Below, in pieces: positions 16,033 through 24,752 of a stretch of 64,000 nucleotides of DNA. The stretch spans positions 3,596,001-3,660,000 of the forward strand of contig OZ245788.1 of assembly GCA_965228065.1 (NCBI GenBank), given 5' to 3'. Both the position numbers and the translations under genes were made by a program. The notes below the pieces were generated by a model. It saw only the letters and a list, made by a program, of their open reading frames with translations. It was not told the DNA's origin and searched no databases. This DNA is from Sphingobium_A sp965228065. Its GTDB lineage: Bacteria; Pseudomonadota; Alphaproteobacteria; Sphingomonadales; Sphingomonadaceae. How positions within the stretch are numbered: the stretch's first letter is position 1; each line of letters starts with the position of its first letter.

Positions 16033-17706
16033 CGGAAAAAGACTGGAGTTCGCGCATTCAAGTGCTTCGTCGAGCGTATCGAACGAAAGGATCGCATACC
16101 CGCCGATACGCATGCGAGCCGGCCCGGCGGATTGATGATAGATTGAAATGCGTTGGGCCGTCCGGTTCAAGTTCCGGCTGATGTTCACCAGCATTTCCCA
16201 ACGGCTCGAAACGAGCTCACCCGTGCCAGTCAACCCCGAAGTGCCATTCAGGCTGATCTTGACGCCCTTTCCGGAAAGCAGTCGATAGACGTACAGTGTC
16301 ACCAGCCATCCCGGATTTGCAAGTTCGGCGTGACGGGCCGGAAATATGGGGGGAGACCCCGAAAGCGCGAGATCCTGTGCCGCATCTGCGATGTTGAAAA
16401 GGCCGGCTGCTTGTGCGGTCGAGCTGCTCAATTTTGGGAGCGTCCCGCCTGTGAAGTCGATCGGGCCACTGGCGGGCTCAAGCAATACAATCGCTGACCG
16501 ATAGCGGGCCGTGCGCCCGGTTGGCGCGGACATGCCGAACCAGGGTGTGCGTAATCCGTTCGTGTTGATCGGCGCTGCAATGCTGAGCACGCGGCCTCGG
16601 CATGTTCCCTCGAACAGTCTCGCATTCGCGTGCCTCACTGTCGAACTGGAGTCCGCTACGATCGCTGTGAGATTTTGCAGGTCGCAATCCTGGGTTTCGA
16701 CGCTGCTCTCGACAAGTTCCAGGTCACCGACGGGGGTGTCATCGAACCGGATCGGTGAGACGGCGCTTCGAGCAAAGAGGAACCGGGCCTTGGAATGCCT
16801 GGTTCCGGCAATCTCGATGTTGCTGCCCGTTGCGGTGGCTTCGTTCCAGTTGCTCTTGAATGTGATTCCGGGAACGCCGCCTGTCGTGTTCGATCGGCGG
16901 ATATAGGCAACAAAACCGGGCGCGATTTCAAAGATATTGTTTTCGAACACGATCTGCCCGGCTCCGGACACAGCGCTATCGATGAAGAACATCGCCTTCG
17001 CGAACCCCGACATGTAACAGCGCGAGACGATGATGCAGCCACCGTGCATCGGATCGGCTTGCACGCTTTTTTCTACGCCTGCCGTCCAGAGATGAAAGTT
17101 TGCGGACCCGAACTGGCAGCCATCGACCCAGAGGCCGATGGAGCCGCTTGGGCCGTAGATGCATGTATCGAGATTGCGGAACTGAATGCGGGACAGGAAT
17201 GTGGCGCCGCTATACTCGTCGTGTTTCTGACGAGGTTCCGCACCCGTCATGAAGCCGATGCCGCGCAGCGGCGTAATTCCTTCGACGGTCAGATCGGCGA
17301 TCGTGACGCTGTCCCAAGATCCTTGCCGATAGACGGCGTTCAATACCGCATCATCCGGGCGTGCGGGGAAGAGGATGGTTGCGCCGCGGCCTTCCCCGCG
17401 GACATGGACGTTTCGCGAATGCATCTTCAATGCGATCCGGTATCGTCCCGCCGGAAAGAACAGGGTGCCACCTGTCTGGGCAAGTGAATCATAGGCGGTC
17501 TGGGCGGCCCGGCTGTCGTCCGTTGTCCCGTCGGCCTTGGCGCCGAATTCCATGACGGAGCGGAGTGCCGCGCCGCGCAGGCAGCCTCCGTCCATCGAGG
17601 GCTTCGCAAGTTCATCCTTCAGCGTCAGCGCCCAAGCTGGCGCGGCTCCCACCATTCCAATGGTCGAAAGGGTCAGGAAATCGCGTCGAGATGCCGGATC
17701 GGATAT
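16027..17706 (-). CDS. Tat-exported beta-helix polysaccharide lyase/hydrolase-like protein, apparent ATA start
   Basis: This right-handed beta-helix protein of the pectate-lyase-3/GH28-like superfamily is about 559 aa. The start of the domain reads SVMEFGAKADGTTDDSRAAQ and then GGTLFFPAGRYRI, typical of that group. It probably cleaves or trims the EPS. No ATG, GTG or TTG lies upstream of the Tat signal SRRDFLTLS. An AGGGAG ribosome site (17719-17714) sits 7 bases before an ATA codon at 17706-17704 that would give a complete signal peptide ending APAWA. The first ATG, at 17655, would cut the signal in half. The frame is continuous with the preceding GT2 except for one TAA. Confidence 0.8.
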   Translation of the reverse strand: MSDPASRRDFLTLSTIGMVGAAPAWALTLKDELAKPSMDGGCLRGAALRSVMEFGAKADGTTDDSRAAQTAYDSLAQTGGTLFFPAGRYRIALKMHSRNVHVRGEGRGATILFPARPDDAVLNAVYRQGSWDSVTIADLTVEGITPLRGIGFMTGAEPRQKHDEYSGATFLSRIQFRNLDTCIYGPSGSIGLWVDGCQFGSANFHLWTAGVEKSVQADPMHGGCIIVSRCYMSGFAKAMFFIDSAVSGAGQIVFENNIFEIAPGFVAYIRRSNTTGGVPGITFKSNWNEATATGSNIEIAGTRHSKARFLFARSAVSPIRFDDTPVGDLELVESSVETQDCDLQNLTAIVADSSSTVRHANARLFEGTCRGRVLSIAAPINTNGLRTPWFGMSAPTGRTARYRSAIVLLEPASGPIDFTGGTLPKLSSSTAQAAGLFNIADAAQDLALSGSPPIFPARHAELANPGWLVTLYVYRLLSGKGVKISLNGTSGLTGTGELVSSRWEMLVNISRNLNRTAQRISIYHQSAGPARMRIGGYAILSFDTLDEALECANSSLFPL

Positions 17707-17733
17707 CGCCTGTCTCCCTGACTGATCCTGCGC

Positions 17734-18588
17734 TTATCGTGGCTGTCGGTCGAGCGCTGCAAGCGTGGCACGGTTGATCCGTTCCCGTTCCGGGTCGAAC
17801 ACCCATCCCCATTTCCAGAAATACTGCGAAAGGCTCCGAACACCGTAGAGCAGGCTGCGGACACTGCGCCGTTTCTCGCTCCGGTAATCGTGAACGACTT
17901 CGACATGCGGCACAAAAAGGGTCTCGGACACCGCATGCATGCGCCGGGAAAGATCCAGGTCTTCGGCGTAGAGGAAATAGCGTTCGTCGAAGCCGCCGAT
18001 GCTGTCGAGCACATCGCGACGCAGCATCATGAAACAGCCTGAGAGGAACGGAAAGCTGGCGACGCTGTCATAACCCCAATCATGGAGTTCATAACGGCGA
18101 TTGCGTTCGGCCGACCATCGCGTGAAGCCGAAGAAGCGGCGTCCGATCGGGTCCAGCGGGTTTGGCAGCAGGCGACAGAGCCGCTGGATACGGCCGTCCG
18201 GATATCGCACTTTCGGCATCGACAGGCCAACCGATGGATGCTGGTCCATGAAGGTCACCAACCCTTCGATGACGCCGGCACCATAGGTGAGATCGGTATT
18301 CATCACGATATGGTAGCGCGAAAGCCCGACTGTCGAGGTGATCGCGCGATTGTGCCCCCGGCCATATCCGATATTTCCGCCGGAACGAATGACGCGCACA
18401 TCGGGCGCCTCGCACCAGGCGAGATCCAGCGGCGGTACGCTGTTGTCGACCAGGACCGCCATGGTGCGTGCGTTCGCCGCGCGCATTTGCGTGATCGTGC
18501 GTTCGATCTCCGATCGTTCGGTATGGAACAGCACGAAGGAAGCCACCACGTCATAGGGTGCTTCGGTTGAAGCGCTTTCGGTGCTCAT
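17734..18588 (-). CDS. Family 2 glycosyltransferase (rhamnosyltransferase-like)
   Basis: This 284-aa cytoplasmic GT-A enzyme transfers a sugar to a lipid-linked EPS intermediate. It has VASFVLFHTERSEIERTI at the start, GGNIGYGRGHNRAI, the nucleotide/metal motif VMNTDLTYG, then SGCFMMLRRDVLDSIGGFDERYFLYAEDLDL, a typical GT2 acceptor/catalytic segment. The ATG at 18588 overlaps the upstream GT1 stop (ATGA). The stop TAA at 17736-17734 is only 27 bases from the lyase start codon and in the same frame. The sugar is unknown; rhamnose is a guess from the pathway genes. Confidence 0.88.
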   Translation of the reverse strand: MSTESASTEAPYDVVASFVLFHTERSEIERTITQMRAANARTMAVLVDNSVPPLDLAWCEAPDVRVIRSGGNIGYGRGHNRAITSTVGLSRYHIVMNTDLTYGAGVIEGLVTFMDQHPSVGLSMPKVRYPDGRIQRLCRLLPNPLDPIGRRFFGFTRWSAERNRRYELHDWGYDSVASFPFLSGCFMMLRRDVLDSIGGFDERYFLYAEDLDLSRRMHAVSETLFVPHVEVVHDYRSEKRRSVRSLLYGVRSLSQYFWKWGWVFDPERERINRATLAALDRQPR

Positions 18589-19700
18589 CGCCCGGCCAGC
18601 ACTTCCTCGAACGTATCCAGCGTTCGCTCCGCCGTCAGTGCCCATGAGAAACGCGCCGCGCTGGCATGGCCGCGCGCAACGAGTGCGTTCCGCTCTTCGC
18701 CCGTCATGTCCATGACCTGTTCGATTCTCGCGCTGAGCGCGTCCGCGTCTTCGGGGTCGAAATACAGGGCACCTTCGCCGGCCGCCTCGGGCAATGCGGT
18801 ACGATCGGAGCAGATCAGCGGTGCGCCCATTGCCTGCGCTTCGACCGCGGGCATGCCGAACCCTTCATAAAGCGAGGCGACGACGACCGCGAGGCTGCTG
18901 TCGTACAAGGTTTCCAATTCCTCGTCCGAGACTCTGCCGCGCAGGGTGACGAACGCGGCGGCGTCCCGATCCGCCATGGCGGTCTTGAGCAGGTCCAGAT
19001 AATCCTGGCCGGCATGGATCAATGTCACGGGCCGGCCCCTGGCATTGAGCTGCTTGACCGCCGCGACGACGATTTCGCAATTCTTGTTGGGCGTCATGTT
19101 GGCGACCATCAGGACGAAAGGCGTCGTCGCCTGCTCCGCAGTGTCCGATTTTCTGGCGGGCCGGGCGCTGAAGCGGCTGGCGAGCGGGATGGAGATCGTC
19201 CGGCCGCGCGCGTCCGGCAGGAAGCGCTCGATATCGGCCTGGCTGTGGCCGGAGATCGTGACGATCCGATCGCACGCCTTGCTCGAAAGCGGGATCATCG
19301 CGTTCCAATACAAGCGCTGGAATGTCGAGGTGACGTGGGGCACGACCCGGTAATACATGTCGCAGATGGTCACGACGAGTTTCGGGGCCCCCCAGAGCGG
19401 GCTGACAAAGGCCGGGCTGAAGAGCAGATCGGTTCGTTCGCGACGCGCATGGAACGGCAGGATCAGTTGTTCCCACAATACCCGGCCGAGCTTGGTGCGA
19501 AAGGTCCGGGTCGGGCGGATGTGCTGGCGTGCGCGATCCGAGAAATGATGCAACGCGCCTTGTTGAACCCAGGCGATGAGGTTCAGATTGTCACGAGATG
19601 CTTCGCCGACTGCGCTTTCGAACAGTTGAGCCGCGTAGAATCCTGGGCCGGAAAGGCGGTTCGGCTCGACAAAGGCCATGTTGAAACCGACTGTCTTCAC
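18585..19700 (-). CDS. Family 1 glycosyltransferase (GT4 type)
   Basis: This 371-aa GT-B enzyme has an N-terminal acceptor domain and a C-terminal nucleotide-sugar domain. The latter contains FVLMVANMTPNKNCEIVV and the retaining-GT motif SLYEGFGMPAVEAQAMGAPL (E-x7-E). GTG 19700 overlaps the upstream Wzy stop (GTGA), and the protein then starts KTVGFNMAFVEPNRLSGPG, a normal GT4 beginning. It acts in the cytoplasm on EPS lipid intermediates. Confidence 0.9.
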   Translation of the reverse strand: MKTVGFNMAFVEPNRLSGPGFYAAQLFESAVGEASRDNLNLIAWVQQGALHHFSDRARQHIRPTRTFRTKLGRVLWEQLILPFHARRERTDLLFSPAFVSPLWGAPKLVVTICDMYYRVVPHVTSTFQRLYWNAMIPLSSKACDRIVTISGHSQADIERFLPDARGRTISIPLASRFSARPARKSDTAEQATTPFVLMVANMTPNKNCEIVVAAVKQLNARGRPVTLIHAGQDYLDLLKTAMADRDAAAFVTLRGRVSDEELETLYDSSLAVVVASLYEGFGMPAVEAQAMGAPLICSDRTALPEAAGEGALYFDPEDADALSARIEQVMDMTGEERNALVARGHASAARFSWALTAERTLDTFEEVLAGR

Positions 19701-20965
19701 GCTGCGGCCTTCCGGTTGACGCGGAGAAATCTGTGGCGTTGCAGGAAGAAAAGCGCGGACAGCAGCAATATTGCCGACCCCGAAAAATAGCCGATGCCAC
19801 GCACGAAGGCTTCCACGCCAAAGCCGGCCACCAGCGCGAGCGCCAGGATCACGCCCACATCGGCGTTGCGCGTGCCCGTCGCGATCGTGCGCAGCAGCCA
19901 TCCGCAGCGAAGCATCGCAGCGGTGTAGAACGCCATCAGCATGACGCCGAACACACCGAACTCTGCGAGAATTTTTGCGAGCGTGAAGCCGCCATCCTTC
20001 AAATTGGTATCGGTGCCGGCCAATCTGTACACGATGTCGGCGGTCGGGCTGTTGATCGGGCCGAAGCCGAGCTGCTGAAAACCGATACCCCACCAATGAG
20101 TGCGCGCAATCGCTTCAGCCGCGAGTTCCCAACCCTGGATATAGACCAGCACGGACAGGTTTCCGCTGTCGTAGCTCAGGTCCAGTCGGTCGAGGAAATA
20201 GCTGATGTCGACAAGCTCGATCGTAAGGATGAACGCCACGGTGCCCGCGATCAGCGGAATGGCCGGCAGGCAGACGAAGGCGACGATCGTCGTGCCAACG
20301 ACGAGGGACAGGCTCTGAAGCAGATAGGCCACAACATAGGCGATCAGAAGGGCGGCTATCCGCAGGACTCGGCCATTGCTGACGCAGAATGCCAGCAGCA
20401 GCGGCGTAAAGGTGAGGGCGTAATGCGAAGGTTCGGTGAACGGAAATACCGGCCTGACCGCATAGACAGCTTCGATCGGTCGAATTTCGGCGACACCCGC
20501 AAGGCCGATCAGGATAAAAAGCAGGAGCAGCAGCGAAATTGCACGTTTGGTAGACGCGTCATTGAAGGAGAAAGCGGTGAAGCTCAGGATGAAGGCGCCA
20601 AGCAGCATCATTGCAAGAAGCGCAAGCGATAACAGTTCGCGTCCAACTTCCAGCGGTTGGAAAACACTTGCGACGATACCGTGCGACAGCAGGAATGTGA
20701 TGACAATGCCGATGAAGGCAAGGCCGGCGGTCAGCTGTCCGCCCGACGGACGGGCTGTGAGCCCGACAACGGCGGCTATGCACACGGCAAGCGACACGAA
20801 GGCGATACCGGGCGCCTGGGATGACGTGCCGACGATATAGAAGATCGATGTCGGAACGAGCGTTGCGAAACCCAGCAACGCCAGACACATGAACGTGTCG
20901 CGATGTCGGATCGCATGCTGCACCAGTTGAGGCGCCGCCCGCGCGGCGTGTTCGGTCGATGGCAT
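19697..20965 (-). CDS. Polysaccharide polymerase-like membrane protein (Wzy type)
   Basis: This is a 422-aa polytopic membrane protein with about eleven hydrophobic segments and a periplasmic loop containing AIARTHWWGIGFQQLGFGP. Such Wzy-type proteins share topology more than sequence. It is the first gene of a four-gene minus-strand block (Wzy, GT1, GT2, lyase) and probably joins repeat units flipped by the Wzx at 25643-27154. The 172-base gap to the divergent rfbF gene presumably holds two promoters; no clear hexamers were seen. Confidence 0.75.
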   Translation of the reverse strand: MPSTEHAARAAPQLVQHAIRHRDTFMCLALLGFATLVPTSIFYIVGTSSQAPGIAFVSLAVCIAAVVGLTARPSGGQLTAGLAFIGIVITFLLSHGIVASVFQPLEVGRELLSLALLAMMLLGAFILSFTAFSFNDASTKRAISLLLLLFILIGLAGVAEIRPIEAVYAVRPVFPFTEPSHYALTFTPLLLAFCVSNGRVLRIAALLIAYVVAYLLQSLSLVVGTTIVAFVCLPAIPLIAGTVAFILTIELVDISYFLDRLDLSYDSGNLSVLVYIQGWELAAEAIARTHWWGIGFQQLGFGPINSPTADIVYRLAGTDTNLKDGGFTLAKILAEFGVFGVMLMAFYTAAMLRCGWLLRTIATGTRNADVGVILALALVAGFGVEAFVRGIGYFSGSAILLLSALFFLQRHRFLRVNRKAAA

Positions 20966-21137
20966 TGGCTAGGCCCGGTTTCGCAACATGGCCGACCGAT
21001 TGCCACCTCGTCCCCCCGGCATCAAGGAGTATCTCCAAAGATGGACTATGGCCCGCTTGGCGCTCTTGCGGGTGGCGGCGTCTCTGCTAAAGCGGCCAAT
21101 TCTGGGCCCATAGGGGCGGATGGCATCGGGTCGGAAC

Positions 21138-21908
21138 ATGAAAGCAGTCATACTGGCCGGGGGGCTTGGAACCCGTATTTCCGAGGAAACGCATCTGAAG
21201 CCGAAGCCGATGATCGAGATCGGCGGCCGGCCAATTCTTTGGCATATTCTGAAGATTTTCTCCAGCTACGGCGTAAATGACTTTGTCATATGCTGCGGAT
21301 ACAAGGGATATGTCATTAAGGAGTATTTCGCCAACTATTTCTTGCATATGTCGGACGTGACTTTCGATATGCAAAGCAATCAGATGACCGTTCATCACAA
21401 GAAGGCGGAGCCCTGGACAGTGACGCTGGTCGATACCGGCGAACAGACGATGACCGGCGGCCGCCTCAAGCGCGTCGCCGACTATCTGAACGGCGACGAG
21501 CCATTCTGCTTCACCTATGGTGACGGTGTTGCCGATGTGAAGATCGACGAACTTGTCGCCTTTCATCGCGCGCACGGAAAACTGGCGACCGTCACGGCCG
21601 TGCAGCCTCCGGGGCGTTATGGCGCGCTTGCACGAGACGGAGACACTGTGACCGGCTTCATCGAGAAGCCGCGCGGCGATGGCGGCTGGATCAACGGCGG
21701 CTTTTTCGTGCTTTCGCCCGACTGCATCGATGCGATCGATGGAGACGCTTCGGTCTGGGAGGCCGAACCTCTCGAGCGACTCGCAAAACGGGGCGAACTC
21801 ATGGCGTATGAGCATCACGGCTTCTGGCAGCCGATGGACACGCTGCGTGAGAAGATGCACCTTGAAGATCTCTGGGACAGCGGCAAGGCGCCCTGGAAGA
21901 GCTGGTGA
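21138..21908 (+). CDS. rfbF: Glucose-1-phosphate cytidylyltransferase
   Basis: This 256-aa nucleotidyltransferase makes CDP-glucose from CTP and glucose 1-phosphate, the entry to CDP-6-deoxyhexoses. The N-terminus MKAVILAGGLGTRISEET has the GGxGTR phosphate loop; KPKPMIEIGGRPILWHI, FCFTYGDGVADV and FIEKPRGDGGWINGGFFV are family hallmarks. The start at 21138 is set by the motif at the very N-terminus. It opens the plus-strand operon rfbF-rfbG-epimerase-methyltransferase-reductase-flippase. Confidence 0.95.
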   Translation: MKAVILAGGLGTRISEETHLKPKPMIEIGGRPILWHILKIFSSYGVNDFVICCGYKGYVIKEYFANYFLHMSDVTFDMQSNQMTVHHKKAEPWTVTLVDTGEQTMTGGRLKRVADYLNGDEPFCFTYGDGVADVKIDELVAFHRAHGKLATVTAVQPPGRYGALARDGDTVTGFIEKPRGDGGWINGGFFVLSPDCIDAIDGDASVWEAEPLERLAKRGELMAYEHHGFWQPMDTLREKMHLEDLWDSGKAPWKSW

Positions 21909-22963
21909 GCACGTCTTCATTCTGGACCGGCAAGCGGGTCTTCCTCACCGGTCATACCGGTTTCAAGGGGAGTTGGCTGAGCCTATGGCTGCATAGGCTG
22001 GGCGCCGACGTTCATGGGTTCGCGCTTTCTCCGCCGACCGAGCCCAGCCTGTTCGAGGCGGCCGAAATTGCCGGCTTGATTGCCGGGCACACGATCGGTG
22101 ACGTGCGCGATGGCGACGCGCTTCATGCGGCGATGGCAAAGGCCGATCCGCAGATCGTCATCCACATGGCGGCTCAGCCGCTGGTGCGATATTCCTATGC
22201 CGCGCCGGTTGAAACCTATGCCGTCAACGTGATGGGTACGGCCAACCTGCTGGAGGCGGCGCGCAAGCTTGGCTCCGTCAGCGCGCTCGTGAACGTGACC
22301 ACCGACAAATGCTACGAGAATCGCGAATGGCATTGGGGCTATCGTGAAACCGAAGCGATGGGCGGGCACGACCCTTATTCGAGCAGCAAGGCCTGTTCGG
22401 AACTCGTCACCGCGGCCTATCGCGCGTCCTTTCACAGTGCGGGCGGTCCCTGGATCGCCAGCGCGCGCGCGGGTAATGTGATCGGCGGCGGCGACTGGGC
22501 GATGGACCGGTTGCTGCCGGATGCGTTCCGGGCGCTCGATGCTGGAGAGACGCTGACGATCCGTCATCCGGGGGCGATCCGGCCGTGGCAGCATGTTCTG
22601 GAACCCTTGTCGGGATATCTTGCGCTCGCGGAGCATCTTGCGACGCATGGTGCCGTTTTTGGCGAGGGATGGAATTTCGGCCCGGCCGATAGCGATGCCC
22701 GATCGGTGGGCTGGATCCTCGATACGGTCGCTGCGATGTGCCCCGATCTGCGTTGGCGCGTCGACGGCGCGCCGGGCGTCCACGAAGCGCATTTCCTGAA
22801 GCTCGATAGTTCGAAGGCGCGGGTGCGCCTCGATTGGTCGCCGCGTTGGGCGCTGGCGACGGCGCTGGAAAAGTCGGTGGACTGGCACGGTGCCTGGCGC
22901 TCCGGACAAAGCGCGCGCGATATCAGTCTGGCGCAGATCGCCGACTATGAAGAAATGGCGTGA
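21905..22963 (+). CDS. rfbG: CDP-glucose 4,6-dehydratase
   Basis: This 352-aa short-chain dehydrogenase converts CDP-glucose to CDP-4-keto-6-deoxyglucose. The NAD motif is GHTGFKGSW near residue 15, and the catalytic YxxxK is in HDPYSSSKACSELV. VTTDKCYENREWHWGYRE is characteristic of this dehydratase rather than RfbB. The GTG start at 21905 overlaps the rfbF stop. Confidence 0.95.
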   Translation: MSTSSFWTGKRVFLTGHTGFKGSWLSLWLHRLGADVHGFALSPPTEPSLFEAAEIAGLIAGHTIGDVRDGDALHAAMAKADPQIVIHMAAQPLVRYSYAAPVETYAVNVMGTANLLEAARKLGSVSALVNVTTDKCYENREWHWGYRETEAMGGHDPYSSSKACSELVTAAYRASFHSAGGPWIASARAGNVIGGGDWAMDRLLPDAFRALDAGETLTIRHPGAIRPWQHVLEPLSGYLALAEHLATHGAVFGEGWNFGPADSDARSVGWILDTVAAMCPDLRWRVDGAPGVHEAHFLKLDSSKARVRLDWSPRWALATALEKSVDWHGAWRSGQSARDISLAQIADYEEMA

Positions 22964-23526
22964 GCTTGTCGGACCGGCGGTTTTCCATTCACGATACGCC
23001 GCTCGACGAGTTGAAGCTTGTCGAGCGCAAAAGGATCGGAGACGAGCGCGGTTTTCTGAGCCGCTTCTATTGCGCCGACGAACTCGCGGAAGCGGGTTTC
23101 GTCGATGCGATCGTCCAGATCAATCACACACTCACCCGTGCGAAGGGTGCGATTCGGGGCATGCATTACCAGCATCCGCCGCATGCGGAGGACAAGTTCG
23201 TAAGCTGTATGCGGGGTGAAATTCTCGACGTGGCTGTCGACGTGCGCCCCGGCTCGCCGACCTATCTGCGATGGCATGGCGAGGTGCTTTCGGCCGAGAA
23301 TGGCCGCAGTCTTTTCATTCCGAAGGGCTTCGCGCACGGTTTCCAGGCGCTGACGGACGATTGCGAACTGTTGTATCTGCATAGCGCGGCCTATTGCCGG
23401 GATGCGGAAGCCGCACTGAACGCCTTCGATCCAAGGCTCGGAATAGATTGGCCGTTGCCCGCGACCGACATGTCCGCCAGAGATCGCGGACACTCTTTTA
23501 TCGATGATCCCGGTGGTGTTTCCTGA
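22960..23526 (+). CDS. CDP-4-keto-6-deoxyhexose epimerase (RmlC-like cupin)
   Basis: This 188-aa cupin is homologous to dTDP-4-dehydrorhamnose 3,5-epimerase but distinct from the canonical RfbC at 31879-32424. The catalytic His lies in AIRGMHYQHPPHAEDK and the general-acid Tyr probably in LHSAAYCRD. In place of the RfbC segment LYKCTAPYAP it has LYLHSAAYCR, a divergence seen in epimerases of non-rhamnose pathways. By position it should act on the rfbG product at C3 and/or C5. The GTG start overlaps the rfbG stop. Confidence 0.82.
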   Translation: MSLSDRRFSIHDTPLDELKLVERKRIGDERGFLSRFYCADELAEAGFVDAIVQINHTLTRAKGAIRGMHYQHPPHAEDKFVSCMRGEILDVAVDVRPGSPTYLRWHGEVLSAENGRSLFIPKGFAHGFQALTDDCELLYLHSAAYCRDAEAALNAFDPRLGIDWPLPATDMSARDRGHSFIDDPGGVS

Positions 23527-24752
23527 TGAATTGCCGACATTGCGCCGCGCCGCTGAGCCTGTCCTTCGCTGATCTTGGCGCCGCGCCGCCCTCCAATTCC
23601 TATCTGACGAGCAACTCGCTCAATGCGCCCGAAACCTGGTATCCGCTGCGGGTGGTGACGTGCACGCAGTGCTGGCTGGTCCAGACCGAGGATTTCGCGA
23701 AGAAGGACGAGTTCTTCTCGGAAGACTATGCCTATTTCAGCTCATTCTCACTGAGCTGGCTGGAGCATGCGGAGGCTTATGTCGGCGCGATGGTCGATCG
23801 GTTCGACCTGGGCGAAGCGGCTCATGTCGTGGAAGTGGCGGCGAATGACGGTTATCTTCTGCAATATGTGAAGGCGCGGGGCATTCCCTGCCTGGGCGTC
23901 GAGCCCACCGCGAGCACTGCCGATGCGGCGCGTGCGCGCGATATCGAGGTCGTGGAAGATTTCTTCGGTGTCGAACTGGCTGAAAAGCTGGTTGCGCAAG
24001 GGAAGGGGGCCGACCTGACGGCCGCGAACAATGTGCTTGCGCATGTGCCCGATATCAACGATTTCGTCCGCGGTTTTGCGGTGTTGCTCAAGCCGGACGG
24101 CGTTTCGACTTTCGAGTTTCCGCATCTGATGCGGCTCGTCGCTGAAAACCAGTTCGACACCATCTATCACGAGCATTATTCCTACCTCTCGCTCACTGCG
24201 GTCAGCACGATCTTTTCCGCGAATGGCCTCACAGTGTTCGATGTCGAGGAACTGCCGACCCATGGCGGCAGCTTGCGGGTCTTCGCCAGCCGGTCGGATT
24301 CGACGTTGCATCCGATATTGCCCAGCGTGGCGGCGATGCTGGCACGAGAATCCGAAGCGGGCGTGTCGACGCCAGACTATTATGCCGAACTGCAACTGCA
24401 AGCGGAGCGGATCGCAACGGACCTGCTTTCTTTCCTTCTGGAAACGAAGAAAGCCGGGAAGACCGTTGCGGCCTACGGCGCGGCCGCGAAAGGCAACACG
24501 CTGTTGAATTTTGCGGGCATTCGGCCGCAACTGTTGCCCTGGGTGGTCGATCGTAACCCCGCTAAGCAGGGCAAATATCTTCCCGGCAGTCGGATTCCGA
24601 TCGTTGGCGAAGACCGTATCCGTGCCGAACGGCCGGACTATGTGATCATTCTGCCCTGGAATCTGCGCGACGAGGTCAGCGCGCAGCTGTCTTATATCGG
24701 GGAATGGGGCGGGCGGTTCGTGACCGCGGTGCCGACGCTGCGGCTGCTGTGA
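23526..24752 (+). CDS. Sugar C-methyltransferase (TylCIII/NovU type)
   Basis: This 408-aa three-domain enzyme transfers methyl from SAM to a carbon of a nucleotide-linked keto sugar. An N-terminal zinc-binding domain (CRHC at residue 3, CTQC near residue 45) is followed by a SAM domain (VVEVAANDGYLLQ). The catalytic segment FDTIYHEHYSYLS is characteristic of sugar C-methyltransferases. A C-terminal Rossmann-like domain starts near TVAAYGAAAKGNTLLN. The ATG shares one base with the epimerase stop. The target carbon (C3 or C5) cannot be read from the sequence. Confidence 0.9.
   Translation: MNCRHCAAPLSLSFADLGAAPPSNSYLTSNSLNAPETWYPLRVVTCTQCWLVQTEDFAKKDEFFSEDYAYFSSFSLSWLEHAEAYVGAMVDRFDLGEAAHVVEVAANDGYLLQYVKARGIPCLGVEPTASTADAARARDIEVVEDFFGVELAEKLVAQGKGADLTAANNVLAHVPDINDFVRGFAVLLKPDGVSTFEFPHLMRLVAENQFDTIYHEHYSYLSLTAVSTIFSANGLTVFDVEELPTHGGSLRVFASRSDSTLHPILPSVAAMLARESEAGVSTPDYYAELQLQAERIATDLLSFLLETKKAGKTVAAYGAAAKGNTLLNFAGIRPQLLPWVVDRNPAKQGKYLPGSRIPIVGEDRIRAERPDYVIILPWNLRDEVSAQLSYIGEWGGRFVTAVPTLRLL

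Noticed and set aside
17655..17657. ATG 17655 as the true start of the beta-helix lyase
   Set aside because: It lacks a ribosome site and would delete the RR motif and half of the Tat signal.
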